Shown: piece by piece, positions 33,755 to 45,676 of the stretch
How the letters are laid out: the number at the start of each line of letters is the position of its first letter
Position numbering within the stretch: position 1 is the first letter of the stretch
Assembly (NCBI GenBank): GCA_002803225.1
Contig: NXFV01000913.1
Coordinates: forward strand, 52,535 to 116,534
Direction of reading: 5' to 3'
DNA from: Gamarada debralockiae
Taxonomy: Eukaryota; Ascomycota; Leotiomycetes; Helotiales; Hyphodiscaceae
DNA: 64,000 bases
Notes under the pieces: generated by a model
What the model saw: only the letters and a program-made list of their open reading frames with translations
Database searches by the model: none
Told to the model about the DNA's origin: nothing
Translations under genes and position numbers: made by a program

Positions 33755-36016
33755 CTATGCCATCTGGACAACGAAAAGGTCAACTTCCAAAGCCTCGACC
33801 CCCGTCTTCACCAGTCTTCCTTTACTCACAGTCCACCCCTCTCCCCAGGCCACCTGACGAACACTCGTCGCACCAGGAAGCGCAATGCTGACATTCGCCA
33901 TCGGTGAATCAACATAATTCTTGTTGACCAAACTAACCAGCATCTGATTACCGACCGTCCAACTCGCTGCATCAACCCTCGTCGTACCATCAACAGTCAG
34001 GGCAGAGACAAAGCTGCTAAGCAAGAACGAAGATACATTGGCTGATGTTAGAACCTTAGAGAGCGCAGACGTGACGTTTGCCAAATCAGGCTCAGTAGGG
34101 TAATCCCACATCGCGATGCCTTTTGCGCCATGATTAACGAAGAGCATGTTCATGACGACTTCTTCCTCTGGAGTGGGGTAGCGTGGCCAGAATGTTTCGT
34201 TGCCGAATGCTTGGGGGACGCCCCATTGTGGCTTTTGGGGGAGGCCAAGGATCTAGTTTCAGAGTCAGAATTGCTCAAAAGGTTTGAGGGTGTGAATTAC
34301 CTCTTGGTACTCTTTATAAAGATCCAGACGACCGGATACGTCTTCGAAAGTGCCATCGCAATCATCGCATCCACAACAACCGTAAGTCGCGTTGCAGGAT
34401 GTGTCGTACTGTACTGACCAAGAAGTGTTGACGCCGATGGGGTAAGGATCCGTCATGATGATGTCGGCTCCCGAGGTGTATTCCTCGAAGTAGTAGTTGT
34501 AGCAGTTCAGGCAGAGGGAGACGGGATGCCAAGGGTCGATTGACTTGATCAGATCATACGTGATTTTCGTGGCATTAAGAGGATCTATTTTGATTGTTAG
34601 TGGATTGCATATGCCAGTGAGTTTGGATACTTTAAAATACCAACTTGGCCGTCTGGCTCGTCCCCGGTATAATATAACAGCATGCTTTTATGTGCATTCA
34701 CCAATTTGACTTGTTCTGTGACCGAGGTGAGGTTCTGTAATTCTGTGAGTAAACAAGGAAATGACATCAGCAATTCAGTAATTACCTTGTAGGTCCATCC
34801 TGAAGTGAGTAATTTAGCCATCATCTACGTAAACATGAAATTCGAGGACTTACTCATATCGTACATCAACCACAACCCAAGCTCATCCATCACATCCTGG
34901 TATTTGGTGAACTTGTCGTATTCAAAGGCCTCGTTCGAGAGACCCGCATTAGGAACTATATGTATTATGTTGTATCCTTCCAAAGTCAGACATCGTACTT
35001 CCGTAAATAAGGACAGGCTCGGCTCAACGGAGTCCGCCACAGTATCAAAATTTGAATCGTTGATGGGGTTTGAAGATTTGCACCACCTCCTAGCAAGTGA
35101 CATACCTTTATTCTTGAAGGCAACCAAATCTAGAAACTCTCAGCTGCATTTGGACCTGTGGATGAGAGAACCCACTGTCGATAGTTAAATCAAGCCATCC
35201 ATCCCAGGAGACGTAGAAGGTATAAGGAAAGAGTTGTGTCCAAGCCGTCGAGTTCTTCAGGTAATCCTGAACGAGCAGACCCCCGTACAAATTATCGACC
35301 TTGGTCACGCTCCCGCCATCCGTTCGAGCAGGTAGATAATACAGATCTGTGGTGGCCATATACGACTGCGCTCCATCTCCTGAAGCCCCAACAATCACGA
35401 CTTCGTATGGATCGAATCGTGGAACGAGTCCGGCGAGGGAAAAGACAAACTCGTTAGAAGTGGTGTTGACAGTCACATTCCGGCCTGAAACTAGATCGAG
35501 ACCTGTATCTGCTATTGACACATCGATGAAGAGCAGTGAAAAGGGGCTTGTGATGTTGTCTTGTTTGTTAAAGGAGCCGTTGACGAATGCTTCACCATGC
35601 ATGTAAGAAATGGGAGCATCAACGATTAAAGATGCGTAAGTCTCGCCGGCGATATAGATATTCATACGCGGGCGAATGGAGAGATCAAGCAATGGTGTTG
35701 GTGAAAGCTTCGGTGCATCAAGCCATCCACCAGGTTCGAAGGACGAGTTTCTACAGAGGCGTCAGATTTTCGTTGGATTCTAATTGCTGACTTGACTCGA
35801 GCCTTCCGGGATCAGGAACATAAGCTCTGAGGACTACTTACGTCGCCCTATAAGCTTTACCGCACCTGTGACGATTAGCATGCGGTTGGGAGAAGATTTG
35901 AGGAGAGCCTACCAAACATCAACACCAGCAGGGTATCCAAGTTCGGCTGCCAATTCGTCACTTATGGAATGAGCGAATCCTGCCAACAGAAGCACAATGG
36001 AAAGTAGCTTGAGCAT
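33755..36016 (-). CDS. Secreted TIM-barrel glycosidase-like protein, uncharacterised
   Basis: Predicted secreted protein of 579 aa. I recall related fungal entries labelled glycoside hydrolase catalytic-core proteins, without a defined substrate. Exons on the minus strand: 36016-35913, 35865-35842, 35750-35176, 35129-35106, 34976-34854, 34799-34786, 34734-34641, 34584-34301, 34252-33755. The signal peptide is MLKLLSIVLLLAGFAHS. A beta-sandwich-like N-terminal half is followed by barrel-like motifs: GYNIIHIVPNAGLSNEAF, YYTGDEPDGQVDPLNATK (candidate catalytic acid), DIIMTDPYPIG, a Cys-rich loop CNATYGCCGCDDC, PQWGVPQAFGNETFW and NHGAKGIAMWDYP. Three exons are only 24, 24 and 14 nt. The 129-nt intron 35105-34977 has no stop and could be retained. 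It is head-to-head with the GH29 fucosidase gene, which suggests joint regulation in glycan breakdown. Confidence 0.83.
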
Positions 36017-37036
36017 ACTTGTGAGCCCAGATGACTTCAAAGACACAGATCACCAGGAGCTGGAAACCCCACAGCCTTGATGGGCCATGCAAGGGCACAT
36101 ATAAGAATCACATAAGAACCAAGCACTCACGTGATATGCAGATCCTCTCCCCCCACTCTGGGTAAAGATACCTATTTCCTTCCAATTGAGACTCCAATTG
36201 GCTGGGTGAATATAGTGTGGAACTTCTCTTTGTCTACTGACCCAGGAATATAGTTAAAAGTGCAGTAACGTAGCATCCTGAGATATCTGCACCCGATGAC
36301 GAGAAAATGCAGGCGGGCGGAGATCAGCGTCAGTCAGGAAACAGGAGAGGCAAGGGAATGGCGAAGAGGGGTAAAAGGAATATGCCGGTATCGCCATCGT
36401 ACTCGGATGAAGTGGAGCAGTCATAATAACCTTCTGATATGAAGGTATCAAGCTCAGAAGCTCGGCCCGGGACCGGGGCAGAATGAAAGATAGAGAGCTA
36501 CCTACCGTCATTGAAATCTCCGACGAAGGGCGATTATTACGATGGAAAATCTCATCCTCTCCGTTAACTATGGCAGTGAGAAGAGTACGATAAAAAGACG
36601 CGTCCTGCAGTTGAATGATGCAGGAACTTGACAGAAGACCAGTTGAAGAGGGAGACGATGGCAAGGATGGTGGACGGTGCGCCTCGGCAGGCCAAAGCAT
36701 TTTTGCGATAAGAGCTTCCTCCGAACTCCTTGCCAACAAACTTTCCTGAAGCTGCCGACTTCGTTCATCAACCCCTCTCAAAAGATCTTGCGAGATGTTT
36801 ATCTGCGGGGCGATCTACAGATATGGGAACTTTACCAACAATGGGGTAAATGTTACATCGAACGTTACTAGCCACGTACAACGCGAGCCTTTGCGACGCG
36901 GCCACATTGGACAATAGCATCATTGAGCTCCGATGATGGGATGAACACTTGCTTGAGATGGATGCAGTGGCGGCTTTTATATTATGGAGATCCTTCGAAC
37001 GTTTGCCAAGCCCAGCGCACAAGACCTTCTCGAAGA
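36017..37036. promoter_or_regulatory. Shared divergent promoter of two secreted glycosidase-type genes
   Basis: The 1,020-bp gap is the only upstream DNA for both the TIM-barrel gene (-) and the fucosidase gene (+). It contains paired CCAAT-like boxes around 36180-36200 (CCAATTGAGACTCCAATTGG). Short ORFs within it are not convincing. Confidence 0.5.
36977..36984 (+). promoter_or_regulatory. TATA-like box of GH29 gene
   Basis: TTATATTA about 55 bp before the fucosidase ATG. Position and sequence are plausible; not proven. Confidence 0.3.
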
Positions 37037-39944
37037 ATGGAGCCCTTTATTCTCGTTGTCGCAGGACTCGCTGCGGCGGTGACTGCTGCCCCTCAGCAAC
37101 GATGGTTGAATGCGACTGCTTCGACTAAGGTACCCTCAATTACCCTACTGATTTCAAGGATTGGCATCTAATCTTTGGACAGGAAGTTGTGCATATACCC
37201 CTCGATTCGTACTTCAACAACAAAGGCTTCGGCTTGGTCCCTGGCGAAGCTAATTTCGATCAATTGGATAATTCCTATCCTGCAGCGAATCTGCCAAGTG
37301 GAGGAACATACAATTCGACGAAAACGGGTATATCGTACCTCTTTCCCGGATATCAGAGCCAAAATAAGAGCGACAATGTGGTCATGGCGGGGCAGTCCGT
37401 GGTGGTTCCTGCGTCTTCGTACTTCAGCTTGCAGGTTAGTGATTCCAGGAGCGCCATATTCTCGGTTCTGGACTGTTTCGTGAGCGAGCATTCATGAATC
37501 ATATCGCAGGAGCAGAATCCTTCAGACGGATTAAGTAATTACTGACTGCGCGATCTTCCACAGATGCTTGTCTCAACGGAATCTGCAGGAACGTCTGGCA
37601 ATATGACGTTTGAGTACACCGATTGTACCACTTCGCTCGCTGAAGTACGCACGAATCCGTACTCCTCATTTCTGTCGATTCTTAAGGGGGAGATTGTCAT
37701 GCCTTCGTACTTCACGAACAATGCGACCAACTTCAACACCACGCATATCTTCGAATACATCGGTTCCTTAGACTCTTCCAAAGCCCTGGCCTCAATCACT
37801 CTACCGGACACGTCAAACGAGACCTCGAGGATACACTTGTTCTCCATGTCCTTGTGGAAACAGACAGGCGTCCAGATTCAATACGTCCGTCCCACACAAA
37901 AGCATGACAGCGACCGAGTTCAGACTGTGGAGCTTATCATCGATAACGCGGGGCATGAATGGATATCCGGTGATGGAGTTGAGGTTTCGATCACTGCGGC
38001 TGGGGTTCAGACTGTTGAGCCTGGATACATCAAGAGACTGCGGCCGGGAGACCAGAAGAAAATCAATGTGGGAGTTATTGGAGGTGGCAATGTGACCGCA
38101 GAGGTCCATCTGACTGGTTCGACAAATACCACCTATTCCGTTGGCTACGTCAACTTTGGACTTGAGGAGTACACGTCAGACTTGGACAGTCTGGATAAGC
38201 ACGAGACTCCTGAGTGGTTTGATGATGCTAAATATGGAATTTTCATCCACTGGGGTCCTTACTGTGTGCCAGGATGGGGAAATTCAACTCCATGGTGAGT
38301 AAAATATTCCTTTTCCCAGGCCGTATCTTGAGCTGTGGCCTCTGAATCATTTTCGGGAGCAGATGCTCAAATTCATCCAAATAGAATGAGCGCTTACTGA
38401 CTTCGGATCCTGAGCAGGGAGATATATGCTGAATGGTACTGGTGGTACGGACACCACCGCAATGCTGACAAGGCTGATGTGTACGACCATCAATTGGATA
38501 CATACGGCCCTGATGTCGTCTACGACGATTTCTTCAGCAACTTTACAGCAGAGAACTGGGATGCGAAATCTTGGGTTGATCTGATAGCCGATGCCGGTGC
38601 CCAATACTTTGTACTTACCACCAAGCACCATGATGGATTCGCGTTGTTTGATACCGAAGAGACAACACATCGCAATTCACTTCATTATGGACCGAAGCGG
38701 GATATCTTGAAGGAGCTATTCGATGCGGCCAAGGAATACCAACCTCAATTGCGTCGAGGAACTTACTTCAGTCTACCTGAATGGGTGAGCACCATCATTC
38801 TCGCTACTTGGATGATCTAATGCAGTGTTTGCAGTTCAATCCGCTGTTCGGCCGCTATGGCTTCTCCCAGACTTCCGACCCAGCAAGCACATCTTGGCCG
38901 GGTATCATCGCCACGAATCCCTACACCGGTCTGGAGGAGCCATATACCGGAGCTACCAATGTCTCTGATTTCATCACTGATCTCATGGTTCCTCAAATGG
39001 AGATTTTGGCATACAACTACGAGACGGACATTATGTGGTGCGATTGTGGTGCAGCAAACGGAACTGCAGACTTTGCGGCAGCATGGTTTAACAAGGCATC
39101 ATCTGAAGGTCGTCAAATCACAATCAACAATCGCTGTGGTATTTCCTCGTCCGATTTCGACACACCAGAATATACGACCTTCTCTTCTGTGTCTCAACGA
39201 AAGTGGGAGAGCAATCAAGGAATGGATCCGTTCAGTTACGGGTAAGCAAATTCCCGGTATTGTTTTTCCTGTTCACGTTAAATCACGAGTTCTAACCCCG
39301 ACTCCTGCTCTGAAAGAGATGTCTTTCGAGCAAATTGTTGTTTCGGAACTCCTAAAACTCCTCTCAGCTCCGTCCTTCTTCCCTTATCAAGCATTTGCTG
39401 ACTCTGAGATTTTGCAGATACAACAGAGCCACACCTGCATCTCTGTACATGAATGCTTCCACATTGATCTACTCATTAGTCGATATGGTGTCCAAGAATG
39501 GCAATCTGTTGCTGGATGTTGGGCCGATGGCCGATGGAACGATTGATGCTACTGAGGTTGCACATCTTCTGGAAGCGGGAATTTGGATCAAAGGAAATGC
39601 AGAAGCCATTTTCAACACGACCTACTAGTATTCTACACCCGATTTTCCTTTGCTGAATATGCTAATGAACGTCTAGTTTCATCGCTGCTCAAACCGATGA
39701 GATACGCTTCACTCAAACCGAGGATGCCTTCTACATTCTGTCACTCACCAAACCAACAGAGTCATTCGTAGTAGAAGTGCCCCTTCCAATATTGGCCGGA
39801 GATAGCATTACCATGATTGGGGCTGGCAATGGTACTGAGTTGGAGTGGAGTTCCAGTGACGATGGCATTGAAATCACGGTTCCATCTGCCTTGGCCAATG
39901 CTGGCAAATACTGTTGGGTATTTAAGATCGAGTATTCTTCATAG
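37037..39944 (+). CDS. Secreted alpha-L-fucosidase, GH29
   Basis: Removes terminal alpha-L-fucose from plant or other glycans, outside the cell. Exons: 37037-37129, 37183-37434, 37564-38294, 38418-38784, 38835-39241, 39418-39627, 39677-39944 (775 aa). Signal peptide [19 protein letters not shown]. An extra N-terminal beta-type domain of about 350 residues precedes the GH29 barrel, longer than bacterial or animal enzymes. Barrel motifs are [58 protein letters not shown] and GTYFSLPEW. The nucleophile Asp is expected in [15 protein letters not shown], where Cys stands in the usual WWDGG-like setting. [19 protein letters not shown] and a C-terminal beta-domain follow. Many N-glycosylation sites are present. 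Frame and splice signals fit throughout, and no lesion was seen. Confidence 0.93.
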
Positions 39945-41353
39945 ATTTCCCTAGAATTTGGAATATTGCGTAATAATGAGATGTTATTCAAATGTTATTT
40001 GCCCTACATTCATACATTTGTTGAAGATTTCCAGACTAAAAGTAGGCACGTGATGAAGTCACCGACCAACTGGAACAGTCCCTTGATTGACTTACATTTC
40101 CAATGAAGCCGAGTCTCAAGTGAATCTGCAGTAATCTGCCCACCGTGATGTTTTCCCCTCGTGTTCGTGGAAGTACCTCCAGTCACACATCACATGCCTT
40201 CGTCCAAGTGGAGCTCGCCCGCAAAAGGAAAAGCATGCACCTCGCGGTGCCTCTATATCTCAACTTGCTCCGTCAACACCTACTCACTTCCTTCACTCCG
40301 ACCATTCGCCCCAATCTCCTCAAGTAGTCCCAAATAGGAGCCACGTCGCGTGCTCTCAAACCGTCGCTCCAGACAATACTTCCTTTCGTTGACAGCTGAT
40401 AGGTAGCCCCAAAATAGACCCAAACGCCCGTCAACCCCGCGAAATTTTAATCTAAACCTTATCTGTGGTGACACCGACTCCCCTGAAATATCTGCACAGG
40501 GACCAGGATGATTCTAGGATCTTTTATTTTGGGGGCGGGAGTTAGGGTAGTTGCTGCTTTTAGACGGCCCAAAGAGGGGAGTCGGTGGCGTGGTGGCTGC
40601 TGATGCTGGCGGCTCGTCATGTAGGAGGCACGCGACACTTCTCACTTTGAGTCTTCTTTTCTTTTTGGACACGTTTCTTGTGCGAGCCGAGACCGCAGAG
40701 ATGTCAGAAGTGACTTGTGAGTTGTCACTATCTTACTCGTCGTCAACTACGGAGAAGTCTCGTCCTCACTTCTTGACCTGGGCGGTTCTAGACCCTCAAA
40801 AGGAGCCAACCGCTGACGAATTAGAAGCTCTACGAGCTAGACCAGAGCTCTAACAAGGTCTAACCAACGCGCAAGCTAAGTATAATAAGGCCTACTTTAT
40901 GACTCTCAAAGATCTCCTTGATTTACTCTATTAATCCTGCGATTCTAAAGGAGGAGCGCATACAATTAAATAGACCGATCTTAACGATACAAGTGCAGGA
41001 GAAGCAGGAGAAGGAGGAAGAGAGAAGTGATGCTAAGAGCGTTGTAGAGCCAGTTATATCCCTAGACTTGATCACACAAAATGTAGATTTTGTAAATATT
41101 AGATAAAAAATTTTTTTTTCGGATAGTAGATCAGAAGTGTACATAAGTATTAGGTGTAAAACGCGATAAAATTAATGTTTTTGATGCCTTACAGTGGTTT
41201 ATCGCTCGACTATTAACAGCCAATCAGCATTTACCACGTCACATGCACATTTGCTTATACCATCTTGAAAAAATCTGTATTCAATTATGCAAGACTCATA
41301 TTCCATTATTCTTTATTACATGATTGCATTTGAAGATCAGAGCGATAAACATC
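39945..41353. other. Intergenic, 1.4 kb
   Basis: No recognised gene. A protein-like frame around 40780-40920 (DPQKEPTADELEALRARPEL, stop, then GLTNAQAKYNKAYFMTLKDL) may be a fragment of a repeated-element protein, but I cannot name it. AT-rich stretches (T9 at 41112-41120) precede the phosphatase gene. Confidence 0.4.
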
Positions 41354-42460
41354 ATGTCACAGAGAGTCTCCTCAGAATGGTACAATCTATTCGTCGAGCA
41401 GAAATCCTACCAGCCAAACACTTATAAATCGCTTGATAAGCTTGACAACATTCCAAGCCTAAGCTTCTTGAAAGATCTCTTCTGGCTGGAGATCAGAACT
41501 TGGGTTCAGAATGACACGAACATCATGTCTGTTGTTACTCACGAGGACCTCCAAATGCCGGGCCGTATTTATCTCGGCGGCATGAACCACGCGCTCAATG
41601 ACAAACTTCTAGAGGAAAATGTTATCCGCGCCGTCATTAGCATTCATCCCCGCGACTTGCTTGCTTGGGATGAGAAAGATGCCTCATACGGATTGCGCCG
41701 ATACGGCACCGATGGTTGTCCTGTACAGTACCACCTGATGGTCCCGCTGGAGGATAACTCGAATTCGAATTTGATTGATCACTTCGACGACACCTATGAC
41801 TTCATCCACGAGCATCTCAAAAAGGGCCACGACATGTTGATCCACTGCAAGTCGGGCAGGTCACGTTCGGTTGCAGTGCTGATCGCCTACCTGCAACGCA
41901 GGCACTACGAGACCACAGTACATCCGCAGGGTCTTACTATTGATAAAGCGCGGGATAAGATGAAAGAGTATCGCGAAGCTGTCACTAATCTCATCCGCTT
42001 GCAAAGACTTCCTGTGATTATCATCATGGAAAGATTCTTGCCCCTGCTTCAGCTCTACGAGCTCCAGCTTATTGGACATCCGGATTACGAACGTGAAAGA
42101 AAGATCTTGTTCCCAGATGCGGAGGAAAGTCGAAAGAGATCACCACAGGATATCGAGCGGCAGTTGGACGTAAAAGGCGGCGCGGCGGTTCTCAAGATAT
42201 GTATTGCGATATTGTTCTACAAGAACAATCAGAAGCCGCTGAAGTCGATTGTCCAGCGATTATTTGATTTGAACGAGGCATACTTCTACGAGCTAGAGGG
42301 ATCTGAATATAATGGTCGGTCATACACCGAGTCACGACATGCTCATCGAGGCATTCTCAAGTTTTATGCCCACTTCGCCAAAGAGTATGAGATTGCGATT
42401 CCCCATGCTGTCTCAAGCCTCTTAATGGCAACGGACGACGAAAAGCCACAGGATCAATAA
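41354..42460 (+). CDS. Dual-specificity protein phosphatase domain protein
   Basis: Predicted Tyr/Ser/Thr phosphatase of 368 aa, single exon. The DSP domain occupies about residues 68-215. It opens with PGRIYLGGMNHALNDKLLEE and IRAVISI, and contains VPLEDNSNSNLIDHFDDTYD before the catalytic loop HCKSGRSRSVAVLIAYLQRR, where Cys165 is the nucleophile and the HC-X5-R pattern is exact. The C-terminal 150 residues (helical, PDYERERKILFPDAEESRKR region) are not a family I recognise. The ATG at 41354 is the first in frame. The long N-terminal lead is unusual for small DSPs. Substrate and pathway are unknown. Confidence 0.87.
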   Translation: MSQRVSSEWYNLFVEQKSYQPNTYKSLDKLDNIPSLSFLKDLFWLEIRTWVQNDTNIMSVVTHEDLQMPGRIYLGGMNHALNDKLLEENVIRAVISIHPRDLLAWDEKDASYGLRRYGTDGCPVQYHLMVPLEDNSNSNLIDHFDDTYDFIHEHLKKGHDMLIHCKSGRSRSVAVLIAYLQRRHYETTVHPQGLTIDKARDKMKEYREAVTNLIRLQRLPVIIIMERFLPLLQLYELQLIGHPDYERERKILFPDAEESRKRSPQDIERQLDVKGGAAVLKICIAILFYKNNQKPLKSIVQRLFDLNEAYFYELEGSEYNGRSYTESRHAHRGILKFYAHFAKEYEIAIPHAVSSLLMATDDEKPQDQ

Positions 42461-44159
42461 GCCTAATCAGGAGGTGGAGAAAGCTGATATTGGACAACAA
42501 CATTATGATGTGATGAGTGGTGCTCTCGACTGCTCGAGTAAAGACATATTCGACCGTCGAGGTTCCGAGACACACAGGTTGTCACGGCGGGGATCATGTG
42601 ATGAGAGCGGCATGGCGGTGTCTTAAAATGCAGGGGTCTGAGGAGTGCAGGAGTGTAAAGAGGGGTCATATCCCCTTTGTTCATACCCCATGCCTCTTGA
42701 GCTTTCACACACCGCATCACACACTTTTTGCACGCCCACCCACCTTCCCTGTTATCACATTTCATGTACTGCATATAATCTTTGTTTGACGCTCATCACA
42801 GGAGACGCCCACTTGTGGGGCCCCTTAGCAGTTACATGCGCTTGGGGTTTTCTTTAGGCTTGTTTAGGGCTTTTGCCCTTTACAGCGAGCTCTAGTTTTG
42901 GTTTAAACTAAGATAGCTCTCAGTGCATGTGCTCGGCAAATTAAATAAAAAAAATCATCAAAAGCTGTTCTGTGTTGTGTTGTGTGAAGTGTGTGTAAAG
43001 CTCTGGAGCAGGAACTCAGATTATATAGTCATCACACTCCATAGGGGGGCGCTAGCCACGGGCTGCTGGCGACCCGACGTGGAATCTTAAGGAAGATGCC
43101 CCCTCCTTCCTTCGAGAGAACAGAGTTTAGTCACTAGAGTAATCGAATATATCGATTGAATCGAAAGCCAAGTTATCTATTCCGTGACCGTGGCTGCTTC
43201 CCTATCTTTACATCCCTTGGAATCGTCGTAGTCGATTCTTACACAGGCCGACAGACTTGGACTGTTTCTCGAGGAGACCCGACTGCATCATTTAATAAAT
43301 ATTCTCGCTAGGGCCACCTTGGAGAGAGATCAAGGTTTCGAAGAGCTAACCTAAGGAAAACACAACTTTTTTTCCGGTAGCAAGTATTGAAGGAAGGAGT
43401 AAAGATATTTGTCCTGGTGGCCACAATCATTAGATAATAGATAGATTTAGTAACTGTGCTACTTATTCGGATACTGCGGCAGCTCTTTACTAACCAGAGA
43501 AGATTGTGTGTGTATATGTGTGTGTGCAATAGCAGATTAAACGGGGAACACCCACAGCACTAGAAAGAACCCTTAGGCGTTACCCAACCCCGAAGTTCAT
43601 CTCTATGTTGATTTCGCCGTATTTCTCAATACACTATCTCTATTTAAAGACGGCAACACGACTGGAATTGGCCAAGGCCAACCATGAGGAAAGCCGTATT
43701 TGTTTTCTGGATTCGTAAACCCGTGTTACTACTTGCTAGATGATAGTTGCCGCTGCGTTTTACCTCGTTTCTTTTGGTGTATAGATCCCAAACTGGGATC
43801 CAGAGAAATATCTCGGTGGATATGTTTTCATTTCTGGTTTGTGACAACTTTAGCCGGTGAGGCAGAAACGAGGCTCTTTAGCTACGACACACCCACACAC
43901 ACCTACTACTCAGGTTCAAGCAGCAGCTTCTCTAGTCCATGCACGGCAACGGAAATTGCTAAGGGAAACTTTGGGGACGCACATATAGTCGATACAAGCT
44001 TGACTGAAGATTATTTTTAATCTGGGCCCACTGTTGCGGTCATCCCACATTCTGTTGGTCTGTGTCTCGCTGCATACATGGTTTTATACAAAGTAACTCC
44101 GCTGCTGTTCGCAAGGCGGGGGCTGTCATTGCCGAACAGCCGTCTCGATTCAACGGGCA
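42461..44159. other. Intergenic, 1.7 kb, partly repetitive in character
   Basis: Contains TG-rich simple sequence at 42970-43000 and 43505-43530. A GC-rich block with TAGCCACGGGCTGCTGGCGA follows at about 43053, which resembles LTR or repeat DNA but lacks a target duplication I can find. A Ser/Thr-rich frame at 43700-44020 may be the lead-in to the CorA-like relic. Confidence 0.35.
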
Positions 44160-45604
44160 GTGACGACGAGGTTGATATATTAACCAGCTGTGGATGTGGA
44201 TCTTAGTCCAGAGTAAGGCTTCGGTTTATTATTCTTGTTTTGGAAGATGCCCTCAAAATGCTTCCATTAATCGGGAAAATACAAAATTTCTGACAAGATA
44301 ACGGACAGACACTATTTTAACCAGTTTCCCCCGACGATGGGGTCGCAATAAGCCTGATCCATCTGCGGTTCACCGGACATTTCGTGACCTTTTCGGAAGG
44401 TTGGACAGCACTCAAAAATGGTCTATCTACGACCTTGCACTTGTCATCATTGACGAGTGCTGAAGAGTGTTCTTTGATCGGACAAAGCCGTTGGACCAGC
44501 GTCCCGAGGTAGTCGCGATTTTTGGCTCAGCCATATCAGAAGATCGTGAGCAATAGTCCCTCGCAGCCGCAACGCCGTATTAACTACATACATTTAAGGC
44601 TGAAATGAAGACGATGGCTTACGAAAGATTTGGGCGAAATGTCAGTATTATAAATGCACGTGATTCAGTAGAAGATGCGGAGGAATTAATCCGCAAATCT
44701 CTCAACATAAGCTTCGAATGGCCCGTCTTGATAGAGGCCCAGCATATCATAGAGGAGTTGCAGATTAGGCAGGAAATATTGACGCAGCAGGTAACGTTAT
44801 GAGGGATTTTTAGAAGACCATAAAATCCATGGGGGCCAGCAGTTCAACTTTAGAACGAGCGGCCACATTGATCCATGACATGGAAATGAGAAGAAACGAG
44901 CTAGCGGGTCTTGAGAAGTTTCAAGCAAAGACGAGGGTACAGGTAAGTGCAAGGCAACACCATATCTACGATACGGAGAATGATAGTAGCTAGATGCGAG
45001 AGTTGCTTGACATAAAGCAGCAACAAGCCGGAATCATTGAAGTAAAGGCAGCCATTAAGCGAGCAGACGAATCAGTCCTTCAAGGGCGGTCGATTGTCGT
45101 ATTCACCGTTTCACTATCTTCTTTGTAAACACCTAATCGAGCTCAGAAGCCAAACATTAATACTCTCCAGTTCCCGTTGTCCTTCCTTGCGTTCGTTTGA
45201 ATGAATGCGCGAGAGTTGAATGGTGGCCCCATGCTGTTGGGCACCCAATTTAAATATACGTGTAAGTACTGTTGAACCATGAGAAGCCTCAGAGACTGAA
45301 TACGACGTCTACCTCCAGTTTCCTTATCCAGCGTGGTCATATTTTTCTCCTTAGCCTTCGCATTCGGCACGTGGGCTCGGACTGTGCTAGCTGTTGGGTA
45401 CAGAGTGCTATACGCATTAGTTACTCACTAGATGGGTATACGCAACATCCTGATCTGGATGTTCCATGGTATATCGACGCTCAAAGAGCTCGAAAAGGAA
45501 AATGTAATCGACTTGCCTTATCGAGGCGCATCCGCGAGATCAACACTGCTGTCAATGTGCCTTTGCTGAGCGACCAAGATCGAAGAAGCAGCTGGGGGCT
45601 GTGA
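44160..45604 (+). pseudogene. Broken CorA-like (Mg2+ transporter-type) membrane-protein gene
   Basis: Relic of the CorA-like C-terminal region common in fungal ankyrin/NLR-type or stand-alone proteins. Blocks in order: QLWMWIL (about 44187); FPRRWGRNKPDPSAVHRTFR and DLALVIIDEC, then TGA at 44461-44463, then RVFFDRTKPLDQRPEVVAIF; coiled coil IEAQHIIEELQIRQEIL; LDIKQQQAGIIEVKAAIKRA; DESVLQGRSIVVFTV; a 1-nt frame slip near 45108; FPLSFLAFV, where the family has a ...FFGMNAREF-type motif but here TGA (45211-45213) replaces the Gly codon before MNARELNGGPMLLGTQ; and a second membrane helix VVIFFSLAFAFGTWARTVLA. The expected GMN motif is therefore destroyed. The pieces cannot form one protein. Exact ends are uncertain. 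Confidence 0.7.
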
Positions 45605-45676
45605 TTAAAGGCGCCACAGGATTTCGAAACGGAAGGACTACTACCCTCGATTCCGAGGCTGCTTAGTTTTCTATGT

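Noticed and set aside
41105..41170. Possible transposon end shared with 47485-47540
   Set aside because: Both contain a T run followed by GTGTAAAA(C/T)GCG, but the similarity is short and could be chance.
42970..43242. Solo LTR of a retrotransposon
   Set aside because: TG-rich start, GC-rich middle and a TTACA end look LTR-like, but no matching target duplication or second copy was found.
44605..44802. Small independent gene
   Set aside because: It is the coiled-coil part of the CorA-like relic.
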